The notes: generated by a model from the letters alone, not told the origin. Positions 11,425-22,785 are shown, counted from the first letter of the stretch. The stretch is DNA of 64,000 bases from Sepiola atlantica (GCA_963556195.1 OY744521.1:132068288-132132287); one strand, 5' to 3'. Numbers and translations are program-made.

Positions 11425-12700
11425 TCCGTGTATATAGACAACGTTTTTTCATTCCTTCAAACCTTATTGAAAATAACAGAAATAATGAGTTACTATGTTT
11501 AGTCTTTTCAATCTTTCTAATGATTTTCGTTGTGTTAAAATAAAAAAAGTTATAATTGTTCGGTATTGTTTACTTATAAGTTAATATGCCCTTTCGGAAT
11601 GTTTTACTACCTTAATAATAATAGCTACACTGGTTTAACAATCACGTCCCCATCTCGCTGCCTCACCATGCCTCTTGTGAATTCTAGTTCAATCTACAGA
11701 CATCTACAAGCGCATAGTTGCTCTCCATCCGATTTAAGAGAAACGTAAGTAAACAACACTAAAATAATACATTCCGAAATGAAAATTCAAAATACTTTAA
11801 GCAATCTGGATAAAAAAAACCAACTCCTACAATTAATAGCATTGCTAATAACAGAATTTTACAATGCTTAGCATAGTTTAGTTCATTTTAGTTACGCCAC
11901 CCCTGCATCGCTGAATGCAAATTCGAAAGAAAGGCATTTTAATTAAGTATTGTTTACTGCGCCATTTTACTATCTTTATAATTATTCGACAACCCCGCAT
12001 AAATTCAACTATTACTTAAACAGAAAATAATAAATACATAAACAAATTAAAAAAATATTTTATTCGTAAACGTCTTGCTTAAAATAATGTAAGGCGTTCT
12101 TTTACGTGAGTGTCTCTCCGATGTATTAAAATATCTTCTTTCACCAGCTTTCTAGTAAATTCTGCAATTAACAGCTGAATATGATTCGAAAAGGAATCGA
12201 ACACGTTAGTGACGCATACGGTACTTTTAATTTTAACAGAAAACAATCATTAGAAACTAGTCGCGTGTGCGTGATCCCCCTCTGTATGTGACTCGATGTG
12301 GCGAGTGTAAAATGCAATGAATTTGGGCAATTTGGGGCATTTTTACCCCCCCCCCCTTGACCCCCTGGGGGCGCGATCAATAATGTTTCTGAGGTCAAAG
12401 ATGCTCATTTTATATCCAAAACTATTGCCTCTACATTTTGGCCCAGTTTTAGAAAAATTGAATGGATGGATGAAACGTTATGGGAGAAAAAGGGTCATTT
12501 TTTCATTTTAGGGTCTTTTGGTAACAGATATTGGTAACAGATATTGTATATTTAACTGCTTCAATGGTGGATTTATGTTTCTTGGTAATTGTGTGTTGTA
12601 GTTTATTATTCGATGAATGTGTTAGATTTTGGTGTTATTTATTTTATTATTGGGGATGTAATCTTAATATTTACATTAATTCTTTATTTTCTTGGAATTT
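11425..12700. other. No gene; C11 homopolymer next to GC-rich palindrome
   Basis: Mostly unique AT-rich DNA. At 12346-12356 an 11-nt C run is followed by GACCCCCTGGGGGCGC, a short palindromic block that stands out in this AT-rich setting. It may belong to a dispersed repeat, but no second copy is in the window. A 12-nt direct duplication containing TTGGTAACAGATA occurs at about 12518-12546. Confidence 0.6.
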
Positions 12701-12705
12701 ATTTA

Positions 12706-12706
<1 letters not shown>

Positions 12707-12740
<34 letters not shown>
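12707..12740. repeat. (TA)n microsatellite
   Basis: About 34 bp TA run. The interval 12745-13130 is AT-rich without a recognisable feature. Confidence 0.95.
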
Positions 12741-12743
<3 letters not shown>

Positions 12744-13420
12744 GGGGGCTTTTATTTGAGTATTTCGATGGTGTAATTGTTGTAGTTTATTAGCTATGTT
12801 GGGTTATTTCCTATACTGTGTGTTTAAAGATGGTTATATATGCTGGAGAAAGAGATATCAAAATCGGTTTACTATCATTGAAATATCCTTTCATTTGGAA
12901 GCGTGTGTTCAATCAATTATCTTAGTTGTATCTGATTATGTTTACGTGCATATCGTGGGGTATTAGTAAATCGGATCAGTTTAAATCTTGCGCATACATA
13001 ATTTATTTGTATTTATAGTTATTCGATAGTTGTATTTCGATACATTAAACTATTAGGATTAATGTATTTAACATGTTTAATATTTTTAAATTGGATGTGA
13101 TGAAGTATCTAATGAATTAAGTATTATTTGCGATAATTAGAGGGTGTGAGTGTAAGTTATATTGTGTTGTTTAGGAGAGATGTGGAAGTGATATATGTAA
13201 TATATTTTGAGTGGCGTTGCATTGTGTATTGTCGGCAGTTGAAACCAGTATTCCAGACATTTAATTTCCCTGATGATCTGCCAAGCAAGTAACTGCTTGG
13301 TAGTGAAACACGTGTAGGAAAAAACATTTAATTTGAATAAATAATATTTGTAAGAAAAAATATCTTTAATGGTGATCATTGGTGTCCTGAAAGGAATGCT
13401 TTGGTAAGCCTTCATAAAAT

Positions 13421-13422
<2 letters not shown>

Positions 13423-13472
<50 letters not shown>
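13423..13472. repeat. (TA)n microsatellite downstream of PLE copy 2
   Basis: About 50 bp TA. It lies about 120 bp downstream, in element orientation, of the hammerhead-like motif of PLE copy 2. Confidence 0.95.
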
Positions 13473-13475
<3 letters not shown>

Positions 13476-13589
13476 GCATATCTGGTTTAACAGGAGTGCA
13501 AACTTCTGTTTGTTCCTTTTTTGATCCAATCTTTCTATTCGTCGGATGATAGATCTTGTGCTTTTAATAATGGAGTGTAAGAGATCTCC

Positions 13590-13635
13590 ATATTTAACGC
13601 GAACGTTTTCGACCATCATTTGTCGTCTTCAGGCG
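13590..13635 (-). ncRNA. Hammerhead-ribozyme-like motif (PLE copy 2)
   Basis: On the minus strand CTGAAGA (complement of 13626-13632) is followed by one extra C, then GAC with an 8-nt loop and GUC closing a 3 bp stem II, then GAAA. Stem III is A-A-C-G closed by a UUCG tetraloop and C-G-U-U, with A at the cleavage position. The CUGANGA and GAAA boxes are kept. The unpaired C before stem II departs from the canonical G10.1-C11.1 pair. It lies just downstream of the GIY-YIG stop, as expected for a PLE pseudo-LTR. Confidence 0.6.
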
Positions 13636-13713
13636 GATGATTGATAAATGCAAAATAAAATTGGTGAATTTATTTAAGAGGACGTTTCCATGTGATTAAA
13701 GACATAAAATAAT

Positions 13714-14256
13714 TCAGCAGCATTTCAAAACACTTTCGCACCCCTCAAAACGATCATGGTTAATGTTGGGCTTTTTTAATTGAATGAACAACGCTACCAT
13801 TATGGGGAGGTGAATACCGCAAAATGATACAGCAATAATGGATGTGCTACCGGTTAAGATATTTCTAAAATTATCTTTGGAGATGTTATGTGCTGTAAGG
13901 TGTTTGTAAATGAAACTTTGAGGGCAGGTTAATCGACGTGAAATACTGGTTCTAGTCATGCCTATATACGTGCTGTTGGCGGAGATACATTCTTCGATAG
14001 GATATTTGAACACGTATATGGAATTACTAGTCTTTAGTAAGCCATTGTCGGTAGGAATAGTTTTTATTAGTAAATTGCTAGTTTTAAATCTTTTGTAGTA
14101 AATAATAAATCTAATTTTAAAATCTACAGGGGATATATATTTATGTATACTATTTTTAATTAGTTTTTCATCTACTTCATAGTTGGAGTGCATCTGGTTG
14201 CAATAGAACAAGTTTATATTATTATTAATAATGTTGTTGTTAGTGTTTTTATTCAT
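13714..14256 (-). pseudogene. PLE linker and GIY-YIG endonuclease remnant (copy 2)
   Basis: A 180-residue frame. Residues 1-75 are an N/K-rich linker. At about residues 83-106 it reads Y-V-F-K-Y-P-I-E-E-C...S-T-Y-I-G-M-T, the PLE form of the GIY-YIG signature with its C..EC and YIGMT elements. S-I-S-R-R-L-T and a K-H-L-T-A-H-N motif follow at the helix where the catalytic Arg and the His sit. A later A-L-F-I-Q-L-K-K-P-N-I-N segment matches the conserved 'EAL.I....P.LN' region, with the catalytic Glu apparently lost (A-L-F-I). The starting Met is not biological, since the frame is a 3' piece of a longer ORF. Confidence 0.8.
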
Positions 14257-14574
14257 GGGTGTTAGTGAGTTTTTTATTTGTTGATCTACTATATAATTTG
14301 GAAAGTTATTATTAATTAATGTCTGTTTAATATCGACAAGTGCTTTAAAATATTTCGTTATTTAAGGAGTTCCTTTTGGCACGATAGATAAGGTTTTTTA
14401 TGACAACCATTTAATATTTATCAACGGAATAACTCTTAAAATTAAGTAAGTTAGAATTTTTACTAGTAGGTGTCTTATACAGATAGGTGATAAATTTATC
14501 TGTAGAAATGTTTATTTCTATATCTAGGAAGGGAATAATGTTTATTAAACTTTACACAAAAAATTAATATAACA

Positions 14575-14608
14575 AATATATATATATATATATACATACA
14601 TATATATG
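14575..14608. repeat. (TA)n microsatellite
   Basis: Short TA run with CATA, at the 5' limit of recognisable PLE copy 2. Confidence 0.9.
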
Positions 14609-14789
14609 TTCCCGAAATAGTTTTTCATGGTAAACAACTGATGATCCCTTTAATAGTATTAGAAGCAAACTAATATAATAACTGTAAAAAATAAATTGAC
14701 TTACATGAGTGATTTTCCACATACCGACTTGGGACTTAATTTTTGGGGTTTTTTTTTCCTTATATAGTTTTAATGGTTGAGAAACTTCC

Positions 14790-14795
<6 letters not shown>

Positions 14796-14862
<67 letters not shown>
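14796..14862. repeat. (TA)n microsatellite
   Basis: About 66 bp uninterrupted TA. Confidence 0.97.
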
Positions 14863-14864
<2 letters not shown>

Positions 14865-14907
14865 AAATAACGCATCTTGTTTTTACAGAATTATATGATA
14901 TACATAT

Positions 14908-14908
<1 letters not shown>

Positions 14909-14976
<68 letters not shown>
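14909..14976. repeat. (TA)n microsatellite
   Basis: About 68 bp TA, 47 bp after the previous tract. Unique sequence follows to 15320. Confidence 0.97.
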
Positions 14977-14978
<2 letters not shown>

Positions 14979-15320
14979 GCTTGTGTAGACATGATTTTTA
15001 ACCCGTGTTTCGTTATAGTATTATATTATTTTTAACATTGTTATGTTTTCTTTTCTCCGAAAATATAATACTGTTACGAAACAATGGTTTAAAAATATGT
15101 CTACATACTGTCTTTAATTCAAATAAGCTTAGCCGCGTTTACAGACATAACGTGGTTTTCTGACCCAAAAGTCCATTAACATCGGACGATGAAGAAGAAA
15201 ATTGAAACATTGCTTTGACAAAGGGGAATTTTATTTCTCGAAAGTTTAGATTAAAATACATTTTATTTATTTTAACGCTGCACATTGTATGTTTTTTAAA
15301 AATATAATATACTTGTTTTT

Positions 15321-15321
15321 G

Positions 15322-15352
<31 letters not shown>

Positions 15353-15357
15353 ATATT

Positions 15358-15394
<37 letters not shown>

Positions 15395-15417
15395 CACACA
15401 CATATATATATATATAC
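15321..15417. repeat. (TA)n microsatellite, interrupted
   Basis: TA with TTTA and CACACA interruptions. Unique AT-rich DNA follows to 15746. Confidence 0.95.
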
Positions 15418-15741
15418 CAGTTGAATAAAAAGACATCATATGATACAAATATTAAGAGACGTTTGAATATACAAAAATATTTAAATATTAATTATATTGA
15501 AAATTAAAAAGACATGTATATATACCACATTTAAAAAACACTATTAATGCAAAGTTATCTAAAATGATTTATTAAATGTAAAATATGAGTAAAATAAAAA
15601 CATAAATTATTTCGAATGAATAAGTTGTGGAGATCAAAAATTAAAGATCTAAAATAAATGTGGTTTTAATATGAATAAATTATGAGATTCTGATAGTTAC
15701 GCATCGATTATGGTTTGGTAAACATTTTAATAACATGGTGA

Positions 15742-15746
<5 letters not shown>

Positions 15747-15804
<58 letters not shown>
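15747..15804. repeat. (TA)n/(TG)n microsatellite
   Basis: About 55 bp TA ending in a short TGTGTG block. Confidence 0.97.
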
Positions 15805-15809
<5 letters not shown>

Positions 15810-16920
15810 TTGTGTATGAGTTTGAGCGTGTGTATTTGTGACTCTCATATGTATACTTTTATACTTCATGAAACATCATGAATAATTTTAATGGCCATTC
15901 TTAGCTTTTATTTTCAATCGAACCACAAAGGAAATATACATCGGTTTTCAATTTCGTTTGCATTTCCTAATCTTGGTTTTAAAACATTCATTTTATTTAT
16001 TATCTTCACTAAAAATAAAAACAATTACCAAAAGTGGACATTGCCAACGAACAACGGAGAACTTCGATTTTAGACAAATCTACCATTTTGCAGACATCCC
16101 AGTGGAACTTTTTCCATTCCTCGATAACGGAAGTGCCTGGGAAAATTTAGCAAAAATATACGGAGCCAGATTACAGATAATAGTAAATTTACGAATGATT
16201 CAACCTAAATCTAGAATCAAACGAAAATTGTTATGCCAGCTATGCACTCCGAGTTGAATACGATGGAAAGTGAAAAATGTAGACAAGAGGTCAAACTGTA
16301 TCATGTATTTATATTCACGCATGGAGTGCATCAAACTCAATAGGCAGAGACAAATCGATTAAATAATGCGTGCGGTTTCAATCCAAGTTATAAGCAGAAG
16401 CCCTTATATTGACACAGTTTTTACACAAGGGAACTCTACTTTCATTTACTGCAAACATGGCATATTGCAACTGAAACATAAGGAGTTACTGTGTTTAGAA
16501 GCCATATTAAAGTGATACATCACAAGTGGGGAGTTGTTCACATTTTATATAAATTAAAATTTTCTAGTCGGGGAAACAAGGAGCAAAGATGGAATCCCCA
16601 AGTAAAGCAGTTTGATGACATAATTTATTCGACTAAACATTTTTGCTGTATTTGGGGACTTCTAGAGTGAAGCAGTGGAATGTTCTTGTTAGTCGGTTTT
16701 GGGGGTGAACGTTGAGTAGCAAAAGTACAGTAAGTGAGCGCCTATTCGGTAGAAGTATTGGAAAAACAAGCAAAGTGATGCAATATTGCAGCGTTTGGAC
16801 AGGGTGTATAGTTTTGTAAGCAATGCTAAACAATTAGGTCAAAGTCTAATTTTTGCACCCCTTCCAAGGGAGAAGGACATGTGGATTAGGCACCAATGCT
16901 CCCTGCATAGGACAAATGTT
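15810..16920. other. No gene recognised
   Basis: Two overlapping open frames (15891-16073 and 15958-16257, +) and one at 16633-16833 (-) have no recognisable domain, and their composition is not convincing as coding sequence. No repeat family was identified. Confidence 0.5.
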
Positions 16921-16922
16921 TC

Positions 16923-16925
<3 letters not shown>

Positions 16926-16974
<49 letters not shown>

Positions 16975-17028
16975 CGAGAGAGAGAGAGGGGGAGAGAGAC
17001 AGAGACAGAGACAGAGACAGAGACAGAG
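16926..17028. repeat. (TA)n(GA)n(GACA)n compound microsatellite
   Basis: TA to about 16970, then GAGAG, then AGAGAC hexamer-like repeats. Confidence 0.95.
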
Positions 17029-17029
17029 C

Positions 17030-17629
17030 ATACTAGCTTGTATGAACATTTTTCTAGCCTGTTAGAGGGAGCCTACATTTTTTGGCAAACGTTGCAGAAT
17101 TCTTTATGTATTTACTCCAACAAGTAGTGTAACAGACTGTGATATTTTTACTGATATCTCTGTATGATATATACAAGTCTGCACACACAACGTTTTCCGG
17201 GGCTAAATAAATACACCTGTGTAGTCCTAGCCGTCGTCGTGAACCGCATGACATCATTTTTATCCATTTAATTTTCTCTAGATTTTAATTTTAGAGTTAT
17301 AATTTAAATACACTAAAAAGCCAAAATAACAATGGAAAGTATTAAACACTTAATTAATATTTTGGTTAAAGTAAAATAATACAGCACATTACAGTGCATA
17401 ATAAAGCAACAATAACAGTGTCCACTTGTTATATTTGCTGTAATAAATTAATGTGAATGTTAAAGTAACTCGATAAATGTTGATATGAAATACTTTCTAA
17501 CAGAAAAAGAGAAACTTTATTTGTGTGTTGAGTTTAAAAACATACTTATCTCCCTTAGGGATTGTAAATTCAAAACCCACCGTTAAGATTCCATGTTGAT
17601 CAATACATCGACGAATAATATCTTTTAAA

Positions 17630-17634
<5 letters not shown>
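17030..17634. other. No gene recognised
   Basis: Unique AT-rich sequence. Nothing supported beyond short open frames. A TTATCTCCCTTAG string at 17546-17558 resembles a motif in the repeats near 30.66, 35.42 and 41.15 kb. Confidence 0.5.

Positions 17635-17669
<35 letters not shown>
17635..17669. repeat. (TA)n microsatellite at outer edge of PLE copy 3
   Basis: About 35 bp TA just outside the left inverted arm of PLE copy 3, mirroring the (CA)n(TA)n tract outside the right arm. Confidence 0.95.
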
Positions 17670-17674
<5 letters not shown>

Positions 17675-17689
17675 GTACACAATAATTAC

Positions 17690-18194
17690 CGTGGTCTGTG
17701 AAAAATGACAAACGGAAAACAAGTTCAAGTGCAGGAGAAAAACAAAAACAAGAGATGTTGACCGGTTTCGTTCTGTTGGCGAACGTCTTCGGAAATCATT
17801 TGGAAATAATGTTATTTTTAAGGCACACACATGGGATGAGGGAAGGATCATCTGATTAGACCATATGAGAAGACATTAAATGATGTTGAAATATGACGAG
17901 TGGGTTACACATTCTTCTATGTTTCTTATTCTTCTGTTTATATTTGTATTCATTTTCTTTCTCTTTTTTACTTTCACACCTAATGAGGTAGTATGGAGAA
18001 GGCGGTGGGGTAGGGGGAAACGCGACAAGAGGGAAGATAGAAAGAGGAGCTGACCAGATTAAACAAGTGGAAGTGGGCATGAAATTGATACACTGAATGC
18101 TAGAACTCAAAGATTAAACAGAATGAATCAGGGATAGGTTTGCTAGTTTATCTCACATTAGGTTTTTCAGGAGCAATAACACATCTTAAACCGA

Positions 18195-18198
<4 letters not shown>
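17690..18198 (-). repeat. PLE copy 3 left pseudo-LTR arm
   Basis: Inverted relative to the right arm (20811-21318). It contains the hammerhead-like motif on the minus strand and ends at a (TA)n tract (18199-18269), after which RT-derived sequence begins. Confidence 0.8.
17757..17795 (-). ncRNA. Hammerhead-like motif in left PLE arm
   Basis: Minus strand reads CCGAAGA (CUGANGA with U4 changed to C), extra C, GTTC-loop-GAAC stem II, GAAA, then C-C-G-G-T-C, so A-U and C-G could form a minimal stem III before the C at the cleavage position. It is homologous to the motif at 21218-21258 but carries a core substitution. Confidence 0.5.

Positions 18199-18269
<71 letters not shown>
18199..18269. repeat. 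(TA)n microsatellite inside PLE copy 3
   Basis: About 70 bp TA separating the left arm from the coding remnant. Confidence 0.97.
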
Positions 18270-18270
<1 letters not shown>

Positions 18271-18639
18271 GATGAAGTACATGATAATTCATCCCCAAAA
18301 GTTCACACAAACTACTCAAAACCTCCCAACACATTTTTCCAAACTACATTAAAGATTTCCTCCACACTGCCAGCACTGAACTACATAACAACGAACTCTC
18401 TCTCCGTAAAAAGACCGAGGACATCCTCAAAACTCTACAGCAACAAAACCACTTCACTACGTCATCGCTGACACATATAAAAGTTCGCATTAAGACGAAA
18501 AGCGACCAAGAAAAACGCAACTTAAACAAGAAACTACACACACTATGTGACAACAGCGCATGGAAAACGTAAGGACACACAAATCTCATCCTCAACTTAT
18601 CCGAACACAAACTCACCCAAACACAAACTCACCCAAACA

Positions 18640-20450
18640 CAACGAGAATCCCCCAGTCTAGGCCTCAAATTCGCCACTGGCTTACGTAAAGGTGACATTG
18701 TTGACACTCTCACCAACAATTACAGACACAGCGACCCCGACTTACCCAAAACAAGGACATCCACATCACCCACGCTTATAAAGGCGGTGGTGTTGTAATC
18801 ATGGACGCAGACGAATACCAACACAACATCATACTCTTACTAAATGACGACAACATCTACACAAAAACCACCTCCCAACAAATAACCAAAGACACACAAC
18901 ACTTCAAACGCGAAGTAAGGAAGATTTTGTCGGATTACCCTCCCTGGATTAAACACCTGGAACATCACTCCAGAACTCCAAGACTCTATGGCCTACCAAA
19001 AAGACACAAAAATGGCATCCCCATGAGACCTATCATATCGGGCATCGTCAGTACACCCCACAAACTAGCCAAACAAATAAGCAGAAATATTTACCCCCCT
19101 TCTCGGCTCTATTAATCCCGCCCATCTAAAAAAAACTCCGTAGACCTGCTACAAAGACTCAAACACATAAACATGAATAACCTCACTATGGCCAGTTTAG
19201 ATCTATCTACACTAAGTACCTATGTCAAAATACCTCAGATTACTAATAATTCATCTCATAAAAACCAAAATTAAACCACCCCTCTCCACCACTCAAATGA
19301 TCAAACTATGCCATCTAATAACACAACAATGCCACTTTACCATTAACAATACTCTATATAAGCAAACATTTGGTCTACACATGGGCTCTCCTATCATTGC
19401 AGTCTTCGCCTGCCTTTTTCTAAGAATTCCTAGAGAACGGTCCATTCAAATGAATTCTATCAAAAAACTGCCACTACTTTAGATACATAGACGACACACT
19501 CCTTATTTACCCACATCACATTAATCTCCCCGACATAGTCGAAAAACTCAATATAATAGAAAACACTATTTCTTTCACCTCCAAACCAGAAAATAACCAC
19601 ATCCGAAACGTCCTTGACATCACTCTTCACAACACCTCAAATGACCTGAACATTACAGTCTTTACGAAAAACTACTTACAAAAATGACCATATACATTTT
19701 TACTCTGACCAGAACAAAAATATAAAATCCGGAATGATCATAAGATCGTTTCTCAGAATTCTAAGTATTTGCAGCCCCGCACATGTCCACAATGAAAAAT
19801 CCTATATTAAAAAAACCTACCAAGCTCTAAAATATCCTCAATCCTTCATCCTAAACGCTAAACAAAACGCCTTCAACATCAACAAAAAGACCGACCCTAC
19901 AAAATATCTCCTCACAAAATAACCAACACAAATAACAACGGAAGAAAATAAATTTGACATAGTTCTCCCCAATAACTCAATATCTATCTCTCTACAGAAA
20001 CAACTCAAACCCGACATAAATATAGTAACATCCACTTCAAAAACTATTAAAGATCTACTTAATACCAAAACTCGCTCCCAACCACCACCCCCAAAGACAC
20101 CTCTTACTCTGCCGGCATCTACAAAATAAAATGCGCCGCATGTCCGAAGTTCTAAATTGGCGAAACGTCCAGCAACTTGATATTTCGCATTTACGAACAC
20201 AAGCAGGACCTCAAACACGACATTTCCACTTATGCTCTTGTGATACACAGGATACTCTCCTACACTCTAAACCTTTCAGACTGCACTCTCCTCAAAAGCG
20301 AACATTCTCTCTCACGCCGCAAATGCATTTGAAGCGCGACTATACTCCTTTCATCACCATCAAACTTCAACCTAAGGCTCGGTTCTTATACCCTAAGCAA
20401 GCACTTAGCAAACGTCGCACTAAAACAATGCAATGTATTACACCACTGCG
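18640..20450 (+). pseudogene. PLE reverse transcriptase + GIY-YIG, frameshifted (copy 3)
   Basis: Across several frames the order of PLE motifs is intact. K-G-G-G-V-V-I-M-D-A-D-E-Y near 18781-18822 is the N-terminal RT motif. G-L-P-K-R-H-K-N and R-P-I-I-S-G-I lie at about 18990-19050. S-L-D-L-S-T-L-Y near 19195-19220 is RT domain A with its catalytic Asp. T-F-G-L-H-M-G-S-P-I at 19368-19400 is domain B. Y-F-R-Y-I-D-D-T-L-L-I at about 19476-19508 is domain C with the catalytic YIDD. I-I-R-S-F-L-R-I-L-S-I-C near 19735-19775 is the thumb. K-I-K-C-A-A-C-P and an R-I-Y-E-H-K-Q-D-L motif at about 20125-20215 mark the GIY-YIG domain, whose YIG is lost at a frameshift. Catalytic RT residues remain, but at least six shifts or stops break the ORF. 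Confidence 0.85.
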
Positions 20451-20459
20451 ACCCTGATT

Positions 20460-20568
20460 TAATTTCTCTCTCTCTATCTATCTCTCTTTCTCTCTCTCTA
20501 TATATATATGTATACACATTAGAAAATGTATATATATATATTTATATATATGTATATATATATACATT
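20460..20568. repeat. (CT)n and (TA)n microsatellites after PLE ORF
   Basis: CTCT/TATC block to about 20500, then two TA runs separated by a short unique stretch. Confidence 0.9.
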
Positions 20569-20810
20569 GTGATTATAGCAAGCTCTCATTGATAATCAAC
20601 TCATTTTAATACATATCTCTCAAACATAACTCTTAGTTTTCTATTTTTTGAAATCTATATCAATATTTGTTTTTCTCCTACTCGTTTAACCTGTTTTCCG
20701 TTTGCTCCATTTTTCACACGTTTTGTCCACCACGGAATTTCATTTTCATGAATTATCATGTACCTCATCCCATGTGTACATATATATGTATATATACACA
20801 CATATATGTA

Positions 20811-21310
20811 GACTGTCGGTTTAAGATTGTTTTATTGCCCTTTAAAACTCTAATGTGTGATAAACTAGCAAACATATCCCTTATTCATTCTGATTAATAT
20901 TTGGGTTCTAGCATCCAGTGTATCAATTTTATACCCACTCCGACTTGTTGACCCTTGTCAGCTCCTCTGTCTATCTGCCATCTTGTCGCTTTTCCCCCTC
21001 CCCTACCGCCTTCTTCATACTAACTCATTTGGTGTGAAAGTTAAAAAGAGAAAGAAAATAGATAAAAATATAAACAGAAGAATAAGAAACATAGATGAAT
21101 GTGTCACCCACTCGTCATATTTCAACCTCACTTAATGTCTTCTCATATGGTCCGATCAGATGATTTATCCCTCATCCCATGTATGTGCCTTCAAAATGAA
21201 ATCATTTCCAAATATTCATTTCTGAAGACGTTCGCCAACAGAACGAAACTGGTCAATATCTCTTGTTTTTGTTTTTCTCCTGCACTTGAACTTGTTTTCC
21301 GTTTGTCATT

Positions 21311-21318
<8 letters not shown>
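20811..21318 (+). repeat. PLE copy 3 right pseudo-LTR arm
   Basis: Starts with GACTGTCGGTTTAAGAT and ends at a (CA)n tract. It is the reverse complement of the 17690-18198 arm and includes a hammerhead-like motif on the + strand. Confidence 0.8.
21218..21258 (+). ncRNA. Hammerhead-ribozyme-like motif (right PLE arm)
   Basis: CTGAAGA at 21222-21228 is an intact CUGANGA box. One extra C (21229) precedes GTTC, which pairs with GAAC (21241-21244) across a 7-nt loop. GAAA is at 21245-21248. A minimal stem III (A-C, UG loop, G-U) leads to C at the cleavage position, 21254. All core boxes are present. The only departure is the unpaired C between the first box and stem II, shared with copy 2. Confidence 0.65.

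Positions 21319-21407
<89 letters not shown>
21315..21407. repeat. (CA)n(TA)n compound microsatellite
   Basis: About 55 bp CA followed by about 37 bp TA, about 60 bp downstream of the hammerhead-like motif. Confidence 0.97.
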
Positions 21408-21408
<1 letters not shown>

Positions 21409-21529
21409 TTATGTTTCTGGGTACAAGTTCATCAATTTATGCTTTCCGCTTCAGAACATATATGTTAAATGGTTGCAGTTCACTGACCAAAATGAAAAAA
21501 AAACCCACAATCTACATTCTTAATTAATT

Positions 21530-22470
21530 AAAAGGAAAACATTTTTGTTTTCATTTCGGCGACAATTACATCCGTCTGTTGACTGTTAAACAATCCATGA
21601 ACAAATATATAAACTCCAGCGTTTTCCCGGGCTGCTCACTAGAGACTTTTATTTTATAACACAACATGAGAACACGTCCAAAACAAAACGGAAGCACGAT
21701 AGAAAAAAAGCAACGCAGAAACACGCAAAACTCACATTACAGAAGATAATCAGAGAAAAACAAAACATGCATCAGACATAACGTGGACCGATTTTCTATT
21801 CGGCATCTTTAATCAACATAGTTTAATAATTGCACACAACACAACTAGGGTTTTATTCGTCTTGTTGAAAATACACATTTCCAATGATTACATTCAAAAA
21901 CATAGATGGCGCTTAACCAGTGAAAATGGATAATCTAGTTTACATTAAATATTTGTGTGTATACTACTTAATTTCATTCAGGAAACGATAAACACGCCAA
22001 GTGGTTAATCGAAACACTTGTATCCTTTCACTCGATTGCATTTGTTATCGATGGAAAGTTCAATTTACCCTGTGACCGAATCGAGCTGTTTTCAAATAAA
22101 ACATATGCATGTAGTCACGAATAAACAAAACGATTAATTCCCAATTGAACTATGTGTTTCTGTCAGGGATGGGTGGTAAAAAGTTTCAGCGATTAATGCC
22201 AATTGAACTATTACAGATATTGATTTGCTAATTAAATTTTGTCTATAAATGGTAGACATCAAAACACCATCTGAGTTACGTGTGATATTGTCGGAAATCG
22301 ATAGGCAGATAGAATTATTGATTTGCTAAGAAGGCACCGAGTGTCATTGGACAGTAATAAGAGAAATCACTTTATCTATGTTATCAACAAGATCGATAAA
22401 TTGCCGCTGAATAAAATACAATTAATTTCGATGAGTGTTTAGACAAGCATCTATGTTGCAGTGAATAAAA
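21530..22470. other. No gene recognised
   Basis: Unique AT-rich DNA. GCGTTTTCCCGGGCTG at 21622-21637 resembles the GTTTCTCCCCGGG of the repeat at 28.14 kb, a possible fragment of that family. Confidence 0.45.
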
Positions 22471-22479
22471 AGTCAACAA

Positions 22480-22508
22480 ACACACACACAGAGGCACACA
22501 CACACATA

Positions 22509-22566
<58 letters not shown>
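22480..22566. repeat. (CA)n(TA)n compound microsatellite
   Basis: CA block with a GAGG interruption, then about 55 bp TA. Confidence 0.95.
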
Positions 22567-22569
<3 letters not shown>

Positions 22570-22720
22570 TCACAATTCATTCCAGTTTCTTGGTATCACT
22601 GATAATAAAGAGCGTATCTGACACTCATCATTCCGTAAGATATCGATCACTTTGGTTTTCGAAGTTTGTCTTATTATGGTTGTGTTCCAATTGAGAGGTT
22701 TATTTTATTTCTATTGTCAA

Positions 22721-22750
22721 ACGCACACACACACGCACATACACACACAC

Positions 22751-22781
<31 letters not shown>
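22721..22781. repeat. (CA)n(TA)n microsatellite downstream of PLE copy 4
   Basis: CA then TA. It lies about 70 bp downstream, in element orientation, of the hammerhead-like motif at 22854-22876. Confidence 0.95.

Positions 22782-22785
<4 letters not shown>

Larger units (their letters stand above)
13590..14560 (-). mobile_element. Degenerate Penelope-like element, copy 2
   Basis: Read right to left. A frame starting near 14550 gives I-I-P-F-L-D-I-E-I, S-T-D-K-F-I-T-Y-L-Y-K-T-P-T and L-L-N-F-K-S-Y-S, the stretch after RT domain E in PLEs (FLD, T.LYRKPT, NF.S). A frameshift near 14400 leads into the GIY-YIG frame. A hammerhead-like motif and a (TA)n tract follow downstream. The RT catalytic core is not present, so the copy is 5'-truncated. 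This subfamily differs from the other PLE copies in the window. Confidence 0.82.
17690..21318 (+). mobile_element. Penelope-like element copy 3, inverted pLTR arms
   Basis: The most complete retroelement here. A + strand RT plus GIY-YIG remnant (about 18640-20450) lies between two ~500 bp arms, 17690-18198 and 20811-21318, which are reverse complements of each other by eye. For example, AAACCGACAGTTTA at 18188-18201 mirrors the start of the right arm at 20811, and TCTTGTTTTTGTTTTTCTCC occurs in the right arm with its complement in the left. A further partial copy of the arm end lies at 20668-20780. PLE pseudo-LTRs may be direct or inverted, and each arm carries a hammerhead-like motif. Both outer edges meet microsatellites. 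Frameshifts and stops throughout show the copy is inactive. Confidence 0.85.
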
